Assembly (NCBI RefSeq): GCF_007362775.1
Contig: NZ_CP041692.1
Span: 2,108,001 to 2,172,000, forward strand
Direction: 5' to 3'
Origin: Microlunatus elymi
GTDB taxonomy: Bacteria; Actinomycetota; Actinomycetes; Propionibacteriales; Propionibacteriaceae
DNA length: 64,000 nt
The notes under the pieces were generated by a model. That model did no database searches. It had not been told where the DNA came from and worked only from the letters and a program-made list of their open reading frames with translations. Of the stretch, positions 45,583-54,956 are shown piece by piece (position 1 is the stretch's first letter; each line of letters begins with the position of its first letter). Position numbers and translations under genes: made by a program.

Positions 45583-47240
45583 TGGTTGTCCAGGATCTGC
45601 TGGTAGAACGTGCGCAGCTCGTTGCCGCCTGCGGCCTGCCATTCCTTGATCGCGTCGTCCAGTGCACTGATCGGCTTGCGGCCACGGCCGATGTCGGACT
45701 CCAGATCGGTGAACGGCTGCCCGATCGAGGCGTACTGCGACGGCTCGGTGATGTTCATGCCGTAGAACAACGGCTCCTTGACCGACTCGCCGGCCTTGAT
45801 CGCCCAGGTGCAGTAGTCCTTCACGAAGCCGGGGTACTGCACGTGCGCCTCGACCACCGGCGGATCCACCAGGAAGATGTACGTGGGTTGGACTTCCTTG
45901 GCAGCCAGGTCCGTCGGCTGCGGCAGACCATCACTGTCCAGGTTGTAGTGCACACCCTCGACGCCGTAGTTGATCAACTGGAACTCATCGGTGCCGAACG
46001 GCGCCGCGAGGGCGTTGGCCAGCTTCAGCAACTCCTCGATCTTGGCCTTGTCGTCGGTCTTCTTGATGAAGGAGTACATACCGGCGCCGGCCCCCTTCCA
46101 GTAGACCGGCGCGGTCGAGGCGTCGGCGCCGAAGGGCAGGAACGGCATCTGGGAGTAGCTGGGGTTGCCCTTCAGGTTGTCCCGCAGGGCCTCGTTCCAG
46201 CCGCCGGTGCCGTCGAAAGCCATCATCGTCCGGCCGGACTGGAAGCGCGCCTTGGCCTCATCGGTCTTGCCGGCGACGGCATCGGGATGCACCACGCCGG
46301 CCTTGAACATCTTGTGCGACCACTCCAAGGCTTCCTTGTATTCCGGCGTTTCCACCCGGTTGATCAACTTGCCACTGTCGTCCAGTCGCCATTTCGGCAC
46401 CAGCGAGAAGATCAATCCCATCGCGTTCCACGGGTCGTCCGAGCCCCACTGCTTCTTGCTCGGATCGGTGAGCTCCTTGGCCAGATCGAGGAAGTCCTGC
46501 GCGCTCTTCGGATCCGCGGTGATGCCCAGCTTCTTGAGCAGGTCGTCGCGATAGAAGATCGCGTTGCCGACGCCGCCGCTGGACGGATAGGGCAGCCCGT
46601 AGAGCTTGTCGTTCCAGACACACGCCTTCCACGCGTCGGTGGGGATGTTGGCCAGGTTGGGGTATTTGGTCACCGCGTCGCCGGCCAGGTGCGGTGTCAG
46701 GTCGAGGAAGACGTTCTCGACGATCTCGCTGCCGAAGCGGGCGGGGAGGTTCCAGCTGGGGATCTGGACCCAGTCGGCGACGTCCTTCTTGGAGGCCAGG
46801 ACGGTGGCGAGTTTGTCGCCGTAGGTGTTGCCGTCGGAGATCTGGAAGTCGATCGTGTCGCCCAGCATCTTGTTGACGGCCTCGTAGTACTGGTTGCCCT
46901 TGCTCGGCGGGATGGTTCCCCACAGCGGCGTCATCGCGGTGATCGTCTTGCCGGTGCCCGGCGTCGTCTTCACCGACTTGACCAGCGTGGTCGGCATCTT
47001 CGCGTAGCCGGCCGGTGAACCGTTCTTCGCCGGGAAGTCGGGTTTGGCGTACTCGATCGGTACGTACTTCGGCAGGTTTCCTGCCGACACCTTGCCGGCG
47101 GTGCTGGCTTGCGGGGTGGTGGATCCGGATGAGGAGCAGCCGGACAGGGCGCCGCCGGCGCCGACGGCGGCGGCGCTGAGTCCGAGGGCGGTGAGGAAGC
47201 CGCGGCGGTTGAGCCCGCGGGCGCTCGGGGTGGGTGTCAT
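45579..47240 (-). CDS. ABC oligosaccharide-binding lipoprotein (LplA type)
   Basis: 553 residues, long for a binding protein as usual for LplA/YtcQ relatives. Tat-type lipoprotein signal NRRGFLTALGLSAAAVGAGG then LSGC. The conserved ITAMTPLWG start and WNDKLYGLPYPSSGGVGNAIFYR loop are visible. ATG 47240 with AGGAG 9 bp upstream. First gene of the importer operon. A LacI-type operator candidate lies 77 bp upstream. Confidence 0.9.
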   Translation of the reverse strand: MTPTPSARGLNRRGFLTALGLSAAAVGAGGALSGCSSSGSTTPQASTAGKVSAGNLPKYVPIEYAKPDFPAKNGSPAGYAKMPTTLVKSVKTTPGTGKTITAMTPLWGTIPPSKGNQYYEAVNKMLGDTIDFQISDGNTYGDKLATVLASKKDVADWVQIPSWNLPARFGSEIVENVFLDLTPHLAGDAVTKYPNLANIPTDAWKACVWNDKLYGLPYPSSGGVGNAIFYRDDLLKKLGITADPKSAQDFLDLAKELTDPSKKQWGSDDPWNAMGLIFSLVPKWRLDDSGKLINRVETPEYKEALEWSHKMFKAGVVHPDAVAGKTDEAKARFQSGRTMMAFDGTGGWNEALRDNLKGNPSYSQMPFLPFGADASTAPVYWKGAGAGMYSFIKKTDDKAKIEELLKLANALAAPFGTDEFQLINYGVEGVHYNLDSDGLPQPTDLAAKEVQPTYIFLVDPPVVEAHVQYPGFVKDYCTWAIKAGESVKEPLFYGMNITEPSQYASIGQPFTDLESDIGRGRKPISALDDAIKEWQAAGGNELRTFYQQILDNQ

Positions 47241-47316
47241 GACGGTCACTCCTTTGTGGGACGCGCAGGTCTGGAACGGACAGGCCGGCGACGCCGGCTC
47301 CGATGACAACGGGTTG

Positions 47317-47330
47317 TCGAATCGCTTCGA
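47317..47330. promoter_or_regulatory. LacI-type operator candidate upstream of LplABC importer
   Basis: TCGAATCGCTTCGA, one base off a perfect palindrome with a central CG. Placed to control the importer operon that starts at 47240. Confidence 0.6.
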
Positions 47331-47516
47331 CGCTGCAGACTAAGGGTCCCCGTGGTCGATCTGCAAGCACCGGACCACCATCGCGATCGGATCGAAACCA
47401 GGAATGGTGTGCTCAGGTGGCGTTTCTTGCGCAATGCGCGGCAGACGTTGCAAGTTGACGAAGTCCCCGGCAGAATCGCGGCATCCGAATTCATCACTGC
47501 GGTGGGCGGCTGATGA

Positions 47517-47530
47517 TCGAATCGATTCGA
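47517..47530. promoter_or_regulatory. LacI-type operator candidate upstream of GH3
   Basis: TCGAATCGATTCGA, a perfect 14-bp palindrome with a central CG, differing by one base from the site at 47317. Placed to control the GH3 gene at 47581. Confidence 0.62.
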
Positions 47531-47580
47531 AACTGTCGACGCCTATCGGGCCGAGCGTGTCGACGTGAGGGGCGTGCAAC

Positions 47581-50358
47581 GTGGCTGATCCTGTGACCGA
47601 GCTGCTCGGCCGGCTGACGTCCGCGGAGAAGCTGTCTCTGCTGCATCAGTCCGCGCCGGCCATCGACCGACTCGGGCTGGCGGCCTTCAACACCGGCGGC
47701 GAGGCGGCGCACAGCGTGGCCTGGCGCGGGACCGCGACGGTGTTCCCGCAACCGGTCGGGTTGGCTGCGACCTGGGACCCGGAGTTGTTGCGCCGGCTCG
47801 GTGCCGTGGTCGGCACCGAGCTACGTGCCAAGCGGCTGAGTGATCCGTCGATCGGGTTGAATGTCTGGGCGCCCGTGGTCAATCCGTTGCGACATCCGCG
47901 CTGGGGTCGGAACGAAGAGGGGCTCAGCGAGGATCCGTGGCTGACCGCCGAACTCGCCACCGGGTACGCGCGCGGACTGCGTGGTGATCTTGAACGGTGG
48001 CGGGTGGTGCCGACCCTGAAGCACTTCTGCGGCTACAACAACGAGACCGATCGCGACGTCAGCTCGTCGGTGCTGTCGCGGCGGGTGTTGCACGAATACG
48101 AACTGCCGGCCTACCGCGGACCGATAGCCGCCGGCGCGGCCGGTGCGGTGATGGCGTCGTACAACTTGATCAACGGCCGACCCGCGCACGTCAGCGCCGA
48201 TTTGTTGGACGAGTTGCGATCGTGGACCGACGACTCGCTGCTGGTCGTCTCGGATGCGTACGCGCCCGGCAACCTGGCGGGATCCCAACGCTACTTCGAA
48301 GATCATCCGGCCGGTTATGCGGCGGCCCTGCGCGCCGGGGTGGACTCCTACACCCAGGACGACGCCCGACCTGCCGGCACCTTGGCCGCGCTGACCGAGG
48401 CGCTGGAGCGTGGGCTGATCACCGAGGCCGACGTCGACCGTGCAGCCGAGCGCGTGCTGCGACTGCGGGAAAGGACCGGTGAGCTGGACGAGACCGACCC
48501 GTACGCCGCCGGGCCGGACAAGATCACCGAAGCTGATCTTGATCGACCGGAGCACCGATCGTTGGCGCGGGAAGCCGTGGCAGCCTCGATTGTGCTGCTC
48601 CGCAACGAGAATCTGCTGCCGCTGCAGCCGACGGGGAGAATCGCGGTGATCGGGCCGCTGGCCGACCGGGTGCTCTGCGACTGGTATTCGGGAACGCCGC
48701 CCTACCGGGTCTCCTTGGCCGACGCACTCAGTGAGGCGGTCGGCGACAATGGCGAGGTACGCCTGGTCGACGGTGCCGATCGGGTGGCGCTGATGCCGCT
48801 GTCGCCCGTGGGCGAACAGACGCTGGCCGGCAGCCAGACGCGTCCTGGCTACTTGCGCACGAATGGCGGGGTGATCACTGCCGACGGCGTCATGATCGGC
48901 GGCTCGCCGGAGTCGGCTGCCGTCGTCGCGATCACCGATTGGGGCCACGGCATCTGCACCATCACCGCAGACACCGGCAAGTTGTGGACGGTCTCGGACG
49001 GGCGCTGGGTACGAGCGGATGCGGACCGGGTCGGCGGCTGGGAAGTGCAGCAGAGCTTCCGCCTCCATCGCCGGCTCGACGGCAGCTGTTCGATCCAGCA
49101 CCTTGGTACGCGCAAGTGGCTGCGAGTGGACGCGGCCGGTGCGCTCTGTGTTGAAGTCGGCCGGGCGGAGGAGGCGACCCGCTTCCGGACCATGATCATC
49201 TCCGACGGTTGCGCGGCAGCTGCGGACGCGGCGGACTGGGCCGACACCGTCATCGTGACGGTCGGCAACGAGCCGCATCTGCTCGGCCGGGAGACCGAGG
49301 ACCGACCGGACCTCGAACTGCCGCAATCCCTAACAGGCTTGATCACAACGGCCCGGCAGAACTGTGATCGGACCGTGCTGGCGATCATCTCCAGCTATCC
49401 GTACGCGCTCGACGACGTCGCCGCGGGCAGTCCGGCGATCGTCTGGAGCAGCCATGGCGGTCAGGAACTCGGGCACGGGTTGGTGGACGTGCTGACCGGC
49501 GCCGCCGACCCCGGCGGCCGGCTGGCTCAGGCCTGGCCACGCCTCGGCCAGCGACTGCCGGACCTGCTGGACTACGACATCATCGGTTCGCGATCGACCT
49601 ACTGGTACGACGATCAGCCGCCGCTGTTCCCGTTCGGCCACGGCCTGGGCTACGGCGAGGTGCGCTACCAGGATCTGGCGATCGAGACCGGCCCGGACTC
49701 GGTGCCGGTCGGTGCCGTGGTGACTGTGCACAATCCGGGCGATCGGTCGATGAGCGAGGTGGTCCAGGCGTACACGACGGCCGTTGAGCCCCGGCTTGCT
49801 TTCCCGCGGCGCTTGGCCGGTTTCACGAAGATCACGCTGGCGCCGGGTGAGACGCGTCGCGTTGTGGTTGAGTTGCGGCGCGAGGCGTTCATGATCTTCG
49901 ACGTGGTGTCGTCGAGGATGATCATCGAGACCGGAGCGTACGAGGTCCGGGTCGGCAGCAGCGTGGACGACATCCGGCTGCAGGCGTCGGTGTCGATGAC
50001 CGGTGAGACCGTCGGTCCGCACCCGTTGGAGCAGGGGTTCGCGGCGACCGCGTTCGATCAGTCCGAGGACGTCCGGCTGGTGCCTCGGGATCCGCTGCGG
50101 GACGAGGTCGTGGAGGCCGATGACGGCCGGATCGCCTTCCTCGCCGTCGATCCCGGCACCTCGACCACCCTGGAACTGCGGGTCCGCAATACGGCTCGCA
50201 GGTCGGGCCGGGTGACGGCATGGTTCGGCGACCACTGCCTCGGCACCGTGCCGACCGACTCGCAGTGGACGACCCAGCAGCTACCGATCAGCGGGCCGCC
50301 AGCACGATTGGAGCTGCGGCTCCAGTCGGCTGCCGTGGACACCCTGCGCGGCCGCTGA
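47581..50358 (+). CDS. GH3 glycosidase with inserted fascin-like domain
   Basis: 925 residues. Retaining glycosidase, probably beta-glucosidase or beta-xylosidase, acting on imported oligosaccharides (no signal peptide). The TIM barrel has LKHFCGYN and the nucleophile Asp225 in LLVVSDAYAPG; the second domain contains KLWTVSDGRWVRADADRVGGWEVQ and CSIQHLGTRKWLRVDA, resembling a fascin-like or RICIN-like sugar-binding insert (about 430-540); a fibronectin III-like domain ends the protein. GTG 47581 has GAGGGG 8 bp upstream. Divergent from the importer and sharing operator sequence with it. Confidence 0.88.
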   Translation: MADPVTELLGRLTSAEKLSLLHQSAPAIDRLGLAAFNTGGEAAHSVAWRGTATVFPQPVGLAATWDPELLRRLGAVVGTELRAKRLSDPSIGLNVWAPVVNPLRHPRWGRNEEGLSEDPWLTAELATGYARGLRGDLERWRVVPTLKHFCGYNNETDRDVSSSVLSRRVLHEYELPAYRGPIAAGAAGAVMASYNLINGRPAHVSADLLDELRSWTDDSLLVVSDAYAPGNLAGSQRYFEDHPAGYAAALRAGVDSYTQDDARPAGTLAALTEALERGLITEADVDRAAERVLRLRERTGELDETDPYAAGPDKITEADLDRPEHRSLAREAVAASIVLLRNENLLPLQPTGRIAVIGPLADRVLCDWYSGTPPYRVSLADALSEAVGDNGEVRLVDGADRVALMPLSPVGEQTLAGSQTRPGYLRTNGGVITADGVMIGGSPESAAVVAITDWGHGICTITADTGKLWTVSDGRWVRADADRVGGWEVQQSFRLHRRLDGSCSIQHLGTRKWLRVDAAGALCVEVGRAEEATRFRTMIISDGCAAAADAADWADTVIVTVGNEPHLLGRETEDRPDLELPQSLTGLITTARQNCDRTVLAIISSYPYALDDVAAGSPAIVWSSHGGQELGHGLVDVLTGAADPGGRLAQAWPRLGQRLPDLLDYDIIGSRSTYWYDDQPPLFPFGHGLGYGEVRYQDLAIETGPDSVPVGAVVTVHNPGDRSMSEVVQAYTTAVEPRLAFPRRLAGFTKITLAPGETRRVVVELRREAFMIFDVVSSRMIIETGAYEVRVGSSVDDIRLQASVSMTGETVGPHPLEQGFAATAFDQSEDVRLVPRDPLRDEVVEADDGRIAFLAVDPGTSTTLELRVRNTARRSGRVTAWFGDHCLGTVPTDSQWTTQQLPISGPPARLELRLQSAAVDTLRGR

Positions 50359-50362
50359 TCCG

Positions 50363-50431
50363 CTCCCGCGCACCTGCGGCGCTCCCGCGCAAGTTCGAAC
50401 CTTCGCGGCAGCGCCGCCGGTGCGCGGGAAG
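50363..50431. repeat. Intergenic inverted repeat, family 2, copy 2
   Basis: Arms TCCCGCGCACC (50364-50374) and GGTGCGCGGGAA (50419-50430), with an inner pair GCGGCGCT/AGCGCCGC (50376-50383, 50410-50417). The left half shares CTCCCGCGCACCT..CGG..CTCCCGCGCA with the copy at 24115. It lies between the convergent GH3 and lacI genes and may be a bidirectional terminator. Confidence 0.55.
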
Positions 50432-50436
50432 CCGAG

Positions 50437-51456
50437 TCAGCGGCGCAGCAAGGTGCTTCCCGGGCGGACCGGGCAGGGGAGCAGCTCGTGGTAACTCCGC
50501 GCAACTTCACCGTTCATCAGTTCGATCAGGATTTCCACCGCGCGTGAGCCGAGGTCACGCCGAGGCGACTCCAGGTGGGTCCAGTCCCGGCTGGAGCCGT
50601 ATCCCAACGAGTCGAGACTGACCACACTCAGCCCATCCGGTATGTCGATCCGCTCGGCTGCGCAGAGCGTCCCGATCCGCTCGGCCAATGGATAGGAGTC
50701 CACGATCATTACCGTCACCGACCGGCGCAGCAGGTCGTTGATCAACTCCGCGGTGATTTCGTCCGCCTCGCGCCGAAGGTGCGCGACCAGCTCGATGCCG
50801 GTTGCCGCCTGACCGTCGCGAAAGCCCGCGAATCGCTGCTCCCGTGGCAACATCTCCGCCCGGCCGGCCAGATAGGCAACCCGGCGGTGCCCCAGCTCGG
50901 CGATCAACTGCACCATCTTGCGGACGCCGTCGACGTAGTCGGGCACCACGTACGGCATCAGCTCGGCCGCCCGTTGCCGGCGCCCGATGAACACAAACGG
51001 GAATTGTTGCCTGGCCAGCTCCTCCAGTTCCTCGTCATGCTCCTGGAATCCGAGGATCACCGCACCGTCGGCGATCCGGAGCCGGTTGGTGCCCTCGCGG
51101 TAGATGCTCTGGCCAGCGCCGGCCTGGTGCACCGAGGTGATCATGACCAGATCCTGTCCGGCTGCCGTCGCCTGCTGTTCTATGCCGACCATGAACTCGT
51201 AGTAGTAGTGATCGGCCCCGGTCGGGAACATCGGCTCGAACGTGTGCACACCGATCAGCCCGTTGCGGCCGCCCCGCAACGCCTGGGCCGTCACGCTGGG
51301 CACGTAGCCGAGCTCGGCGATCGCCTTCCTGATTCTGCGTTCGGTTTCCGCGGTGATCCCGTACTGCTCGCTCTTGCCGTTGAGCACCAACGAGACCGTG
51401 GTCTGTGACACCCGCGCCCGAGCGGCGATGTCGCGTTGGCGTGGACGGCCGGCCAA
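50437..51456 (-). CDS. LacI-family regulator
   Basis: About 339 residues: HTH at the N-terminus (RQRDIAARARVSQTTVSLVLNGKSEQYGITAETERRIRKAIAELGYVPS) and a sugar-binding-protein-like effector domain (GVHTFEPMFPTGADHYYYEFMVGIEQQA). Starts are TTG only: TTG 51456 has GGGAG at 9 bp, TTG 51465 touches it, so the first is preferred. Divergent from the FAD oxidoreductase at 51622. It probably controls that operon via the palindrome at 51501. Confidence 0.87.
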   Translation of the reverse strand: MAGRPRQRDIAARARVSQTTVSLVLNGKSEQYGITAETERRIRKAIAELGYVPSVTAQALRGGRNGLIGVHTFEPMFPTGADHYYYEFMVGIEQQATAAGQDLVMITSVHQAGAGQSIYREGTNRLRIADGAVILGFQEHDEELEELARQQFPFVFIGRRQRAAELMPYVVPDYVDGVRKMVQLIAELGHRRVAYLAGRAEMLPREQRFAGFRDGQAATGIELVAHLRREADEITAELINDLLRRSVTVMIVDSYPLAERIGTLCAAERIDIPDGLSVVSLDSLGYGSSRDWTHLESPRRDLGSRAVEILIELMNGEVARSYHELLPCPVRPGSTLLRR

Positions 51457-51500
51457 GTCGATCAACTCCCATCGCGGTGGTCTGCTGGCAGAAAGCTTAT

Positions 51501-51514
51501 CTAATAGGAATTAG
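51501..51514. promoter_or_regulatory. Operator candidate CTAATAGGAATTAG
   Basis: Arms CTAAT and ATTAG around AGGA, in a conspicuously AT-rich stretch of the 165-bp divergent gap. It lacks the central CG of classical LacI sites. Confidence 0.4.
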
Positions 51515-51621
51515 TAACTGTGAAGGTCTTGACGGGGTGAGGGTCGATCCGTGGACACTGATGCCATCCGTCCCGATGCGCGGACGGTGTCAGGCAATCG
51601 CGGGGACGTTGGAGAACACCT

Positions 51622-53244
51622 ATGGAGCAGAACACGGACGTGCTCGTCGTCGGCGGCGGTCTCGGCGGAGTCGCGGCAGCGCTGGCCGCGCTGCGGCTCG
51701 ACCGGACGGTCGTACTGACCGAGGAGTCGCCGTGGCTCGGCGGCCAGCTCACCTCGCAGGCGGTGCCGCCGGACGAGCATCCGTGGATCGCCGAGCAGGG
51801 CGCGAGTCGTAGCTATCGCGATCTCCGGTCGCGGATCCGCGGTTACTACCAACGCAACTATCCGCTGACCGACGACGCGGCCGGCGATCCGCTGCTCAAC
51901 CCCGGTGGCGGCGGGGTGAGCGCGTTGTGTCACGAGCCGCGGGTCGCGGTGGCCGCCATCGACGAGCTGCTGGCGCCGTACCGCTCCGGTGGCCAACTGG
52001 TGGTGCTGATGCAACACGAGCCGGTCGCCGCGGACACCGCCGGTGATCAAGTCACCGCAGTCACCCTCCGCGACCGCGAGGCCGGTGACGAGACCACGAT
52101 CACCGCGCCGATGATCATTGACGCGACCGAGCTCGGAGACCTGCTGGAGCTGGCCGGGGTCGAGCATGTCAACGGTGCGGAGAGCCGGGACGACACCGGT
52201 GAGCTGCATGCCGTCGACGGTCCGGCGCAGCCGCTGGATCAGCAGTCCTTCACCTGGTGTTTCGCGCTGGATTACCTGCCGGACGGCGATTTCACCATCG
52301 ACAAGCCGGCCACGTACGACTTCTGGCGCGGCTACCAGCTCGACTTCTGGCCGGCGCCGATGCTGTCCTGGGAGGATGTCGCGCCGACCACCCTGCAGCC
52401 GAGGAGCCGGCCGATCTTCGCCGACCCGGACTCGGCGCGCGGTGCGGTCGCCAACGACCTGTGGCACTACCGGCGGATCTTCACCATCAAGCATCATCAA
52501 CCGGGCCGTTACGTCAGCGACGTGACCCTGGTCAACTGGCCGCAGATCGATTACCTGGAAGGGCCGCTGATCGGCGTCGACCCGCAGGAACGGGAGAAGC
52601 ACCTGGAGGGTTCACGGCAGCAGAGTTTGTCCTTCCTGTATTGGATGCAGACCGAAGCGCCACGGCTGGACGGTGGCGCCGGCTATCGGGGTCTGCGTCC
52701 GCGCGGTGATCTTCTCGGCAGTCATGATCATTTGGCACTGCGGCCCTACATCCGTGAGTCGCGGCGGATCAGGGCCGAGTTCACCGTGCTCGAGGAACAC
52801 GTCGGGGTGGAAGAGCGCGCCGCCAAGGGATTGCCGGCCGGGTCGGCCGAATTCGCCGATTCGGTCGGCGTCGGCTCCTACCGGATCGACCTGCATCCCA
52901 GCTGGGGCGGTGACAATCCACGCCGCACCTACGTCGACGTCTCCAGCTACCCGTTCCAGGTCCCGCTCGGTGCGCTGATCCCGCAGCGCGTGGAGAATCT
53001 GCTGCCCGGCAACAAGAACATCGGCACCACCCACATCACCAACGGCTGCTACCGGCTGCATCCGGTGGAGTGGTCGATCGGCGAAGCCGCAGGTGCCTTG
53101 GCCGCGTACAGCCTGAACACCGGCCACACGCCACGCAAGGTGCGCGCGGACACCGAACTGACCGCCGATTTCCAGCGACTGCTCACCGACAAGCTCGGCT
53201 TCCAGCTCGGCTGGCCGGAGGAGATCCGTACTCACGCTCGCTGA
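51622..53244 (+). CDS. FAD-dependent oxidoreductase, FAD_oxidored type
   Basis: 540 residues. FAD-binding motif VLVVGGGLGGVAAALAALRL at 8-27 followed by WLGGQLTSQAVPPDEHPWI, then DATELGDLLELAG and a C-terminal VENLLPGNKNIGTTHITNGCYRLHPVEWSIGEAAGALA that closes the FAD fold. Proteins with this layout occur in many glycan loci and their substrates are largely unknown. It is followed by a binding protein and a sulfatase on the same strand, with short gaps, so the three form an operon. Confidence 0.84.
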   Translation: MEQNTDVLVVGGGLGGVAAALAALRLDRTVVLTEESPWLGGQLTSQAVPPDEHPWIAEQGASRSYRDLRSRIRGYYQRNYPLTDDAAGDPLLNPGGGGVSALCHEPRVAVAAIDELLAPYRSGGQLVVLMQHEPVAADTAGDQVTAVTLRDREAGDETTITAPMIIDATELGDLLELAGVEHVNGAESRDDTGELHAVDGPAQPLDQQSFTWCFALDYLPDGDFTIDKPATYDFWRGYQLDFWPAPMLSWEDVAPTTLQPRSRPIFADPDSARGAVANDLWHYRRIFTIKHHQPGRYVSDVTLVNWPQIDYLEGPLIGVDPQEREKHLEGSRQQSLSFLYWMQTEAPRLDGGAGYRGLRPRGDLLGSHDHLALRPYIRESRRIRAEFTVLEEHVGVEERAAKGLPAGSAEFADSVGVGSYRIDLHPSWGGDNPRRTYVDVSSYPFQVPLGALIPQRVENLLPGNKNIGTTHITNGCYRLHPVEWSIGEAAGALAAYSLNTGHTPRKVRADTELTADFQRLLTDKLGFQLGWPEEIRTHAR

Positions 53245-53281
53245 CCATCCCGCTCGGCGATCTCACAAGGAAGTGACCGCT

Positions 53282-54949
53282 ATGACCATGACATCCAATG
53301 CTGCATCCGGACATCCTTCCGCGATTCAGGTTTCCCGGCGCCACCTGCTGGCCGGCGGAATCGCTGCCGGCCTTGGCATCGGGACGCTGGCAGGATGTAG
53401 CGACCCGACCAAGGAGGCGAATACCGCCGAGCGCAATGTGGGCGCGAAGCTTCCGACCTACACGCCGGTGGACCTGGTCCAGCCGGATCTTCCGGGCAAC
53501 GAAGTGCTGATGTCCGGCTACTACACCTATCCACGACATCCGAAGCGCGTGTTCGACAAGCCGCCGGCATCGGGCCTGGATCAGATCAAGATCATGTATC
53601 CGACGTTCGTACCAACTCCACCGGGAGCGAGCAAGAACAAGTTCTATGCACAATTCCAGGACAACGTGGGCTGCACGTTGAACATCAGGGCGATCTCGTC
53701 ACCGGATTATCCCGCGGCGTTCCAGACCACGATCGCCGGCGGAGACGTCCCGGACCTGTGCATGTTTCCCCGGCCGACCCCGGACGAGCCGCGGGTGATG
53801 AACAAACTGTTCTGTGATCTCGGACCTTATCTCGCCGGTGACGCGGTGAAGGATTTTCCTTACCTGGCGGCGATGCCGCCGGACACCTGGCGGATGACGG
53901 TGTCCAACGGGAGCGTCTATGCGGTGCCGCAGCCACGGCCGGTCGCGCCGCAGGCGATCTTCGTCCGACTCGACCTCGCCGAACAACTCGGCCTCAACCC
54001 GGAGCCCGGCGGCTACGACGAATTCCACGAGTTGATGCGCGGCTTCACAGACAAGAAGGCGCGGCGCTGGGCATCGGCCAGTCCGAGGCCGGTGATCAAC
54101 TTCATCGGCATGATGCTGGGTGCGCCGAACAACTGGTCGGAGGAGGGCGGCAAGTTCACCTACCAGCTGGCTGACGAACGCTGCATCGACGCTATTCAAC
54201 GTGTCGCCGGGATGGTCAAGGAAGGTCTGTTCCATCCGGACTCCGCGTCGATCGTCTACGACAAGATCCGTACGGTCTTCTACGCCGGCCAGACCGGACT
54301 GCTCGGCGACGGTGCAGTCGGCTGGGATCTCTTCGTCCGTCAGCTCGGCGGGCCGGTGGACGGCGCGAAGAAGCTGGGCATGATCAACGCCCCGAAGGAG
54401 AACGGCGGCGGCGACGCCCGGCACTATGCAGGCACCAGCGTGCAGGCCGTCACCGTGATCAAGAAGGACCTCGGCGAGGACAAGACCCGGAAGATCTTGA
54501 ACTTCCTCAACTTCCTGGCGACGCCGATCGGTTCCCGGGAACATCTGGAACGCAAGTACGGCGTCGAAGGCTCCGACTTCACCTGGGTCGACGGCCTGCC
54601 GACGCTGACCAAGATGGGCACGTCGGAGTTCATGGACGTGCAGTACATCACCGACTCGATGACGACCATCGGCCCGGGACCGAAGCTCGGCGTCGATCGG
54701 CAGTATGCGTGGCACAAGCGAGCCTCGGCGGACCCGCTGCGTGATCCCACGGTCGGTCTCTACTCCGACACCTACAGCCGAAAGGGCGCGACCCTGAACG
54801 AGTTGATCAACAACGCCACAAACGATGTGATCTACGGCCGGAAGCCGATCAGCACGCTCACCGACGCGTATCAGGACTGGCGGAAGAAGGGTGGCGACAA
54901 GATCGCCGCGGAGTTCGCCGAGTCGCTGGCCGCAGAGTCGAAGCGCTGA
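53282..54949 (+). CDS. Orphan ABC solute-binding lipoprotein (LplA type)
   Basis: 555 residues with a Tat-type signal (VSRRHLLAGGIAAGLGIGTLAGC) and an LplA-like body (IKIMYPTFVPTPP, NGSVYAVPQPRPVAPQAIFVR, and the end YGRKPISTLTDAYQDWRKKGGD that matches the C-terminus of the binding protein at 45579). No permease genes adjoin it, so it may deliver its sugar to the LplB/LplC pair at 43619-45582. ATG 53282 was chosen since AAGGAA lies 10 bp upstream. The GTG at 53273 touches it. Confidence 0.88.
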   Translation: MTMTSNAASGHPSAIQVSRRHLLAGGIAAGLGIGTLAGCSDPTKEANTAERNVGAKLPTYTPVDLVQPDLPGNEVLMSGYYTYPRHPKRVFDKPPASGLDQIKIMYPTFVPTPPGASKNKFYAQFQDNVGCTLNIRAISSPDYPAAFQTTIAGGDVPDLCMFPRPTPDEPRVMNKLFCDLGPYLAGDAVKDFPYLAAMPPDTWRMTVSNGSVYAVPQPRPVAPQAIFVRLDLAEQLGLNPEPGGYDEFHELMRGFTDKKARRWASASPRPVINFIGMMLGAPNNWSEEGGKFTYQLADERCIDAIQRVAGMVKEGLFHPDSASIVYDKIRTVFYAGQTGLLGDGAVGWDLFVRQLGGPVDGAKKLGMINAPKENGGGDARHYAGTSVQAVTVIKKDLGEDKTRKILNFLNFLATPIGSREHLERKYGVEGSDFTWVDGLPTLTKMGTSEFMDVQYITDSMTTIGPGPKLGVDRQYAWHKRASADPLRDPTVGLYSDTYSRKGATLNELINNATNDVIYGRKPISTLTDAYQDWRKKGGDKIAAEFAESLAAESKR

Positions 54950-54956
54950 GTCGGCC

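Larger units (their letters stand above)
47241..47580. other. 340-bp divergent intergenic region with twin LacI-type operators
   Basis: No gene seen. Holds two nearly identical 14-bp palindromes, TCGAATCGCTTCGA (47317-47330) near the importer side and TCGAATCGATTCGA (47517-47530) near the GH3 side. Both contain GAANCGNTTC, the common core of LacI-family sites. Start-to-site distances are 77 bp and 51 bp. Confidence 0.6.
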
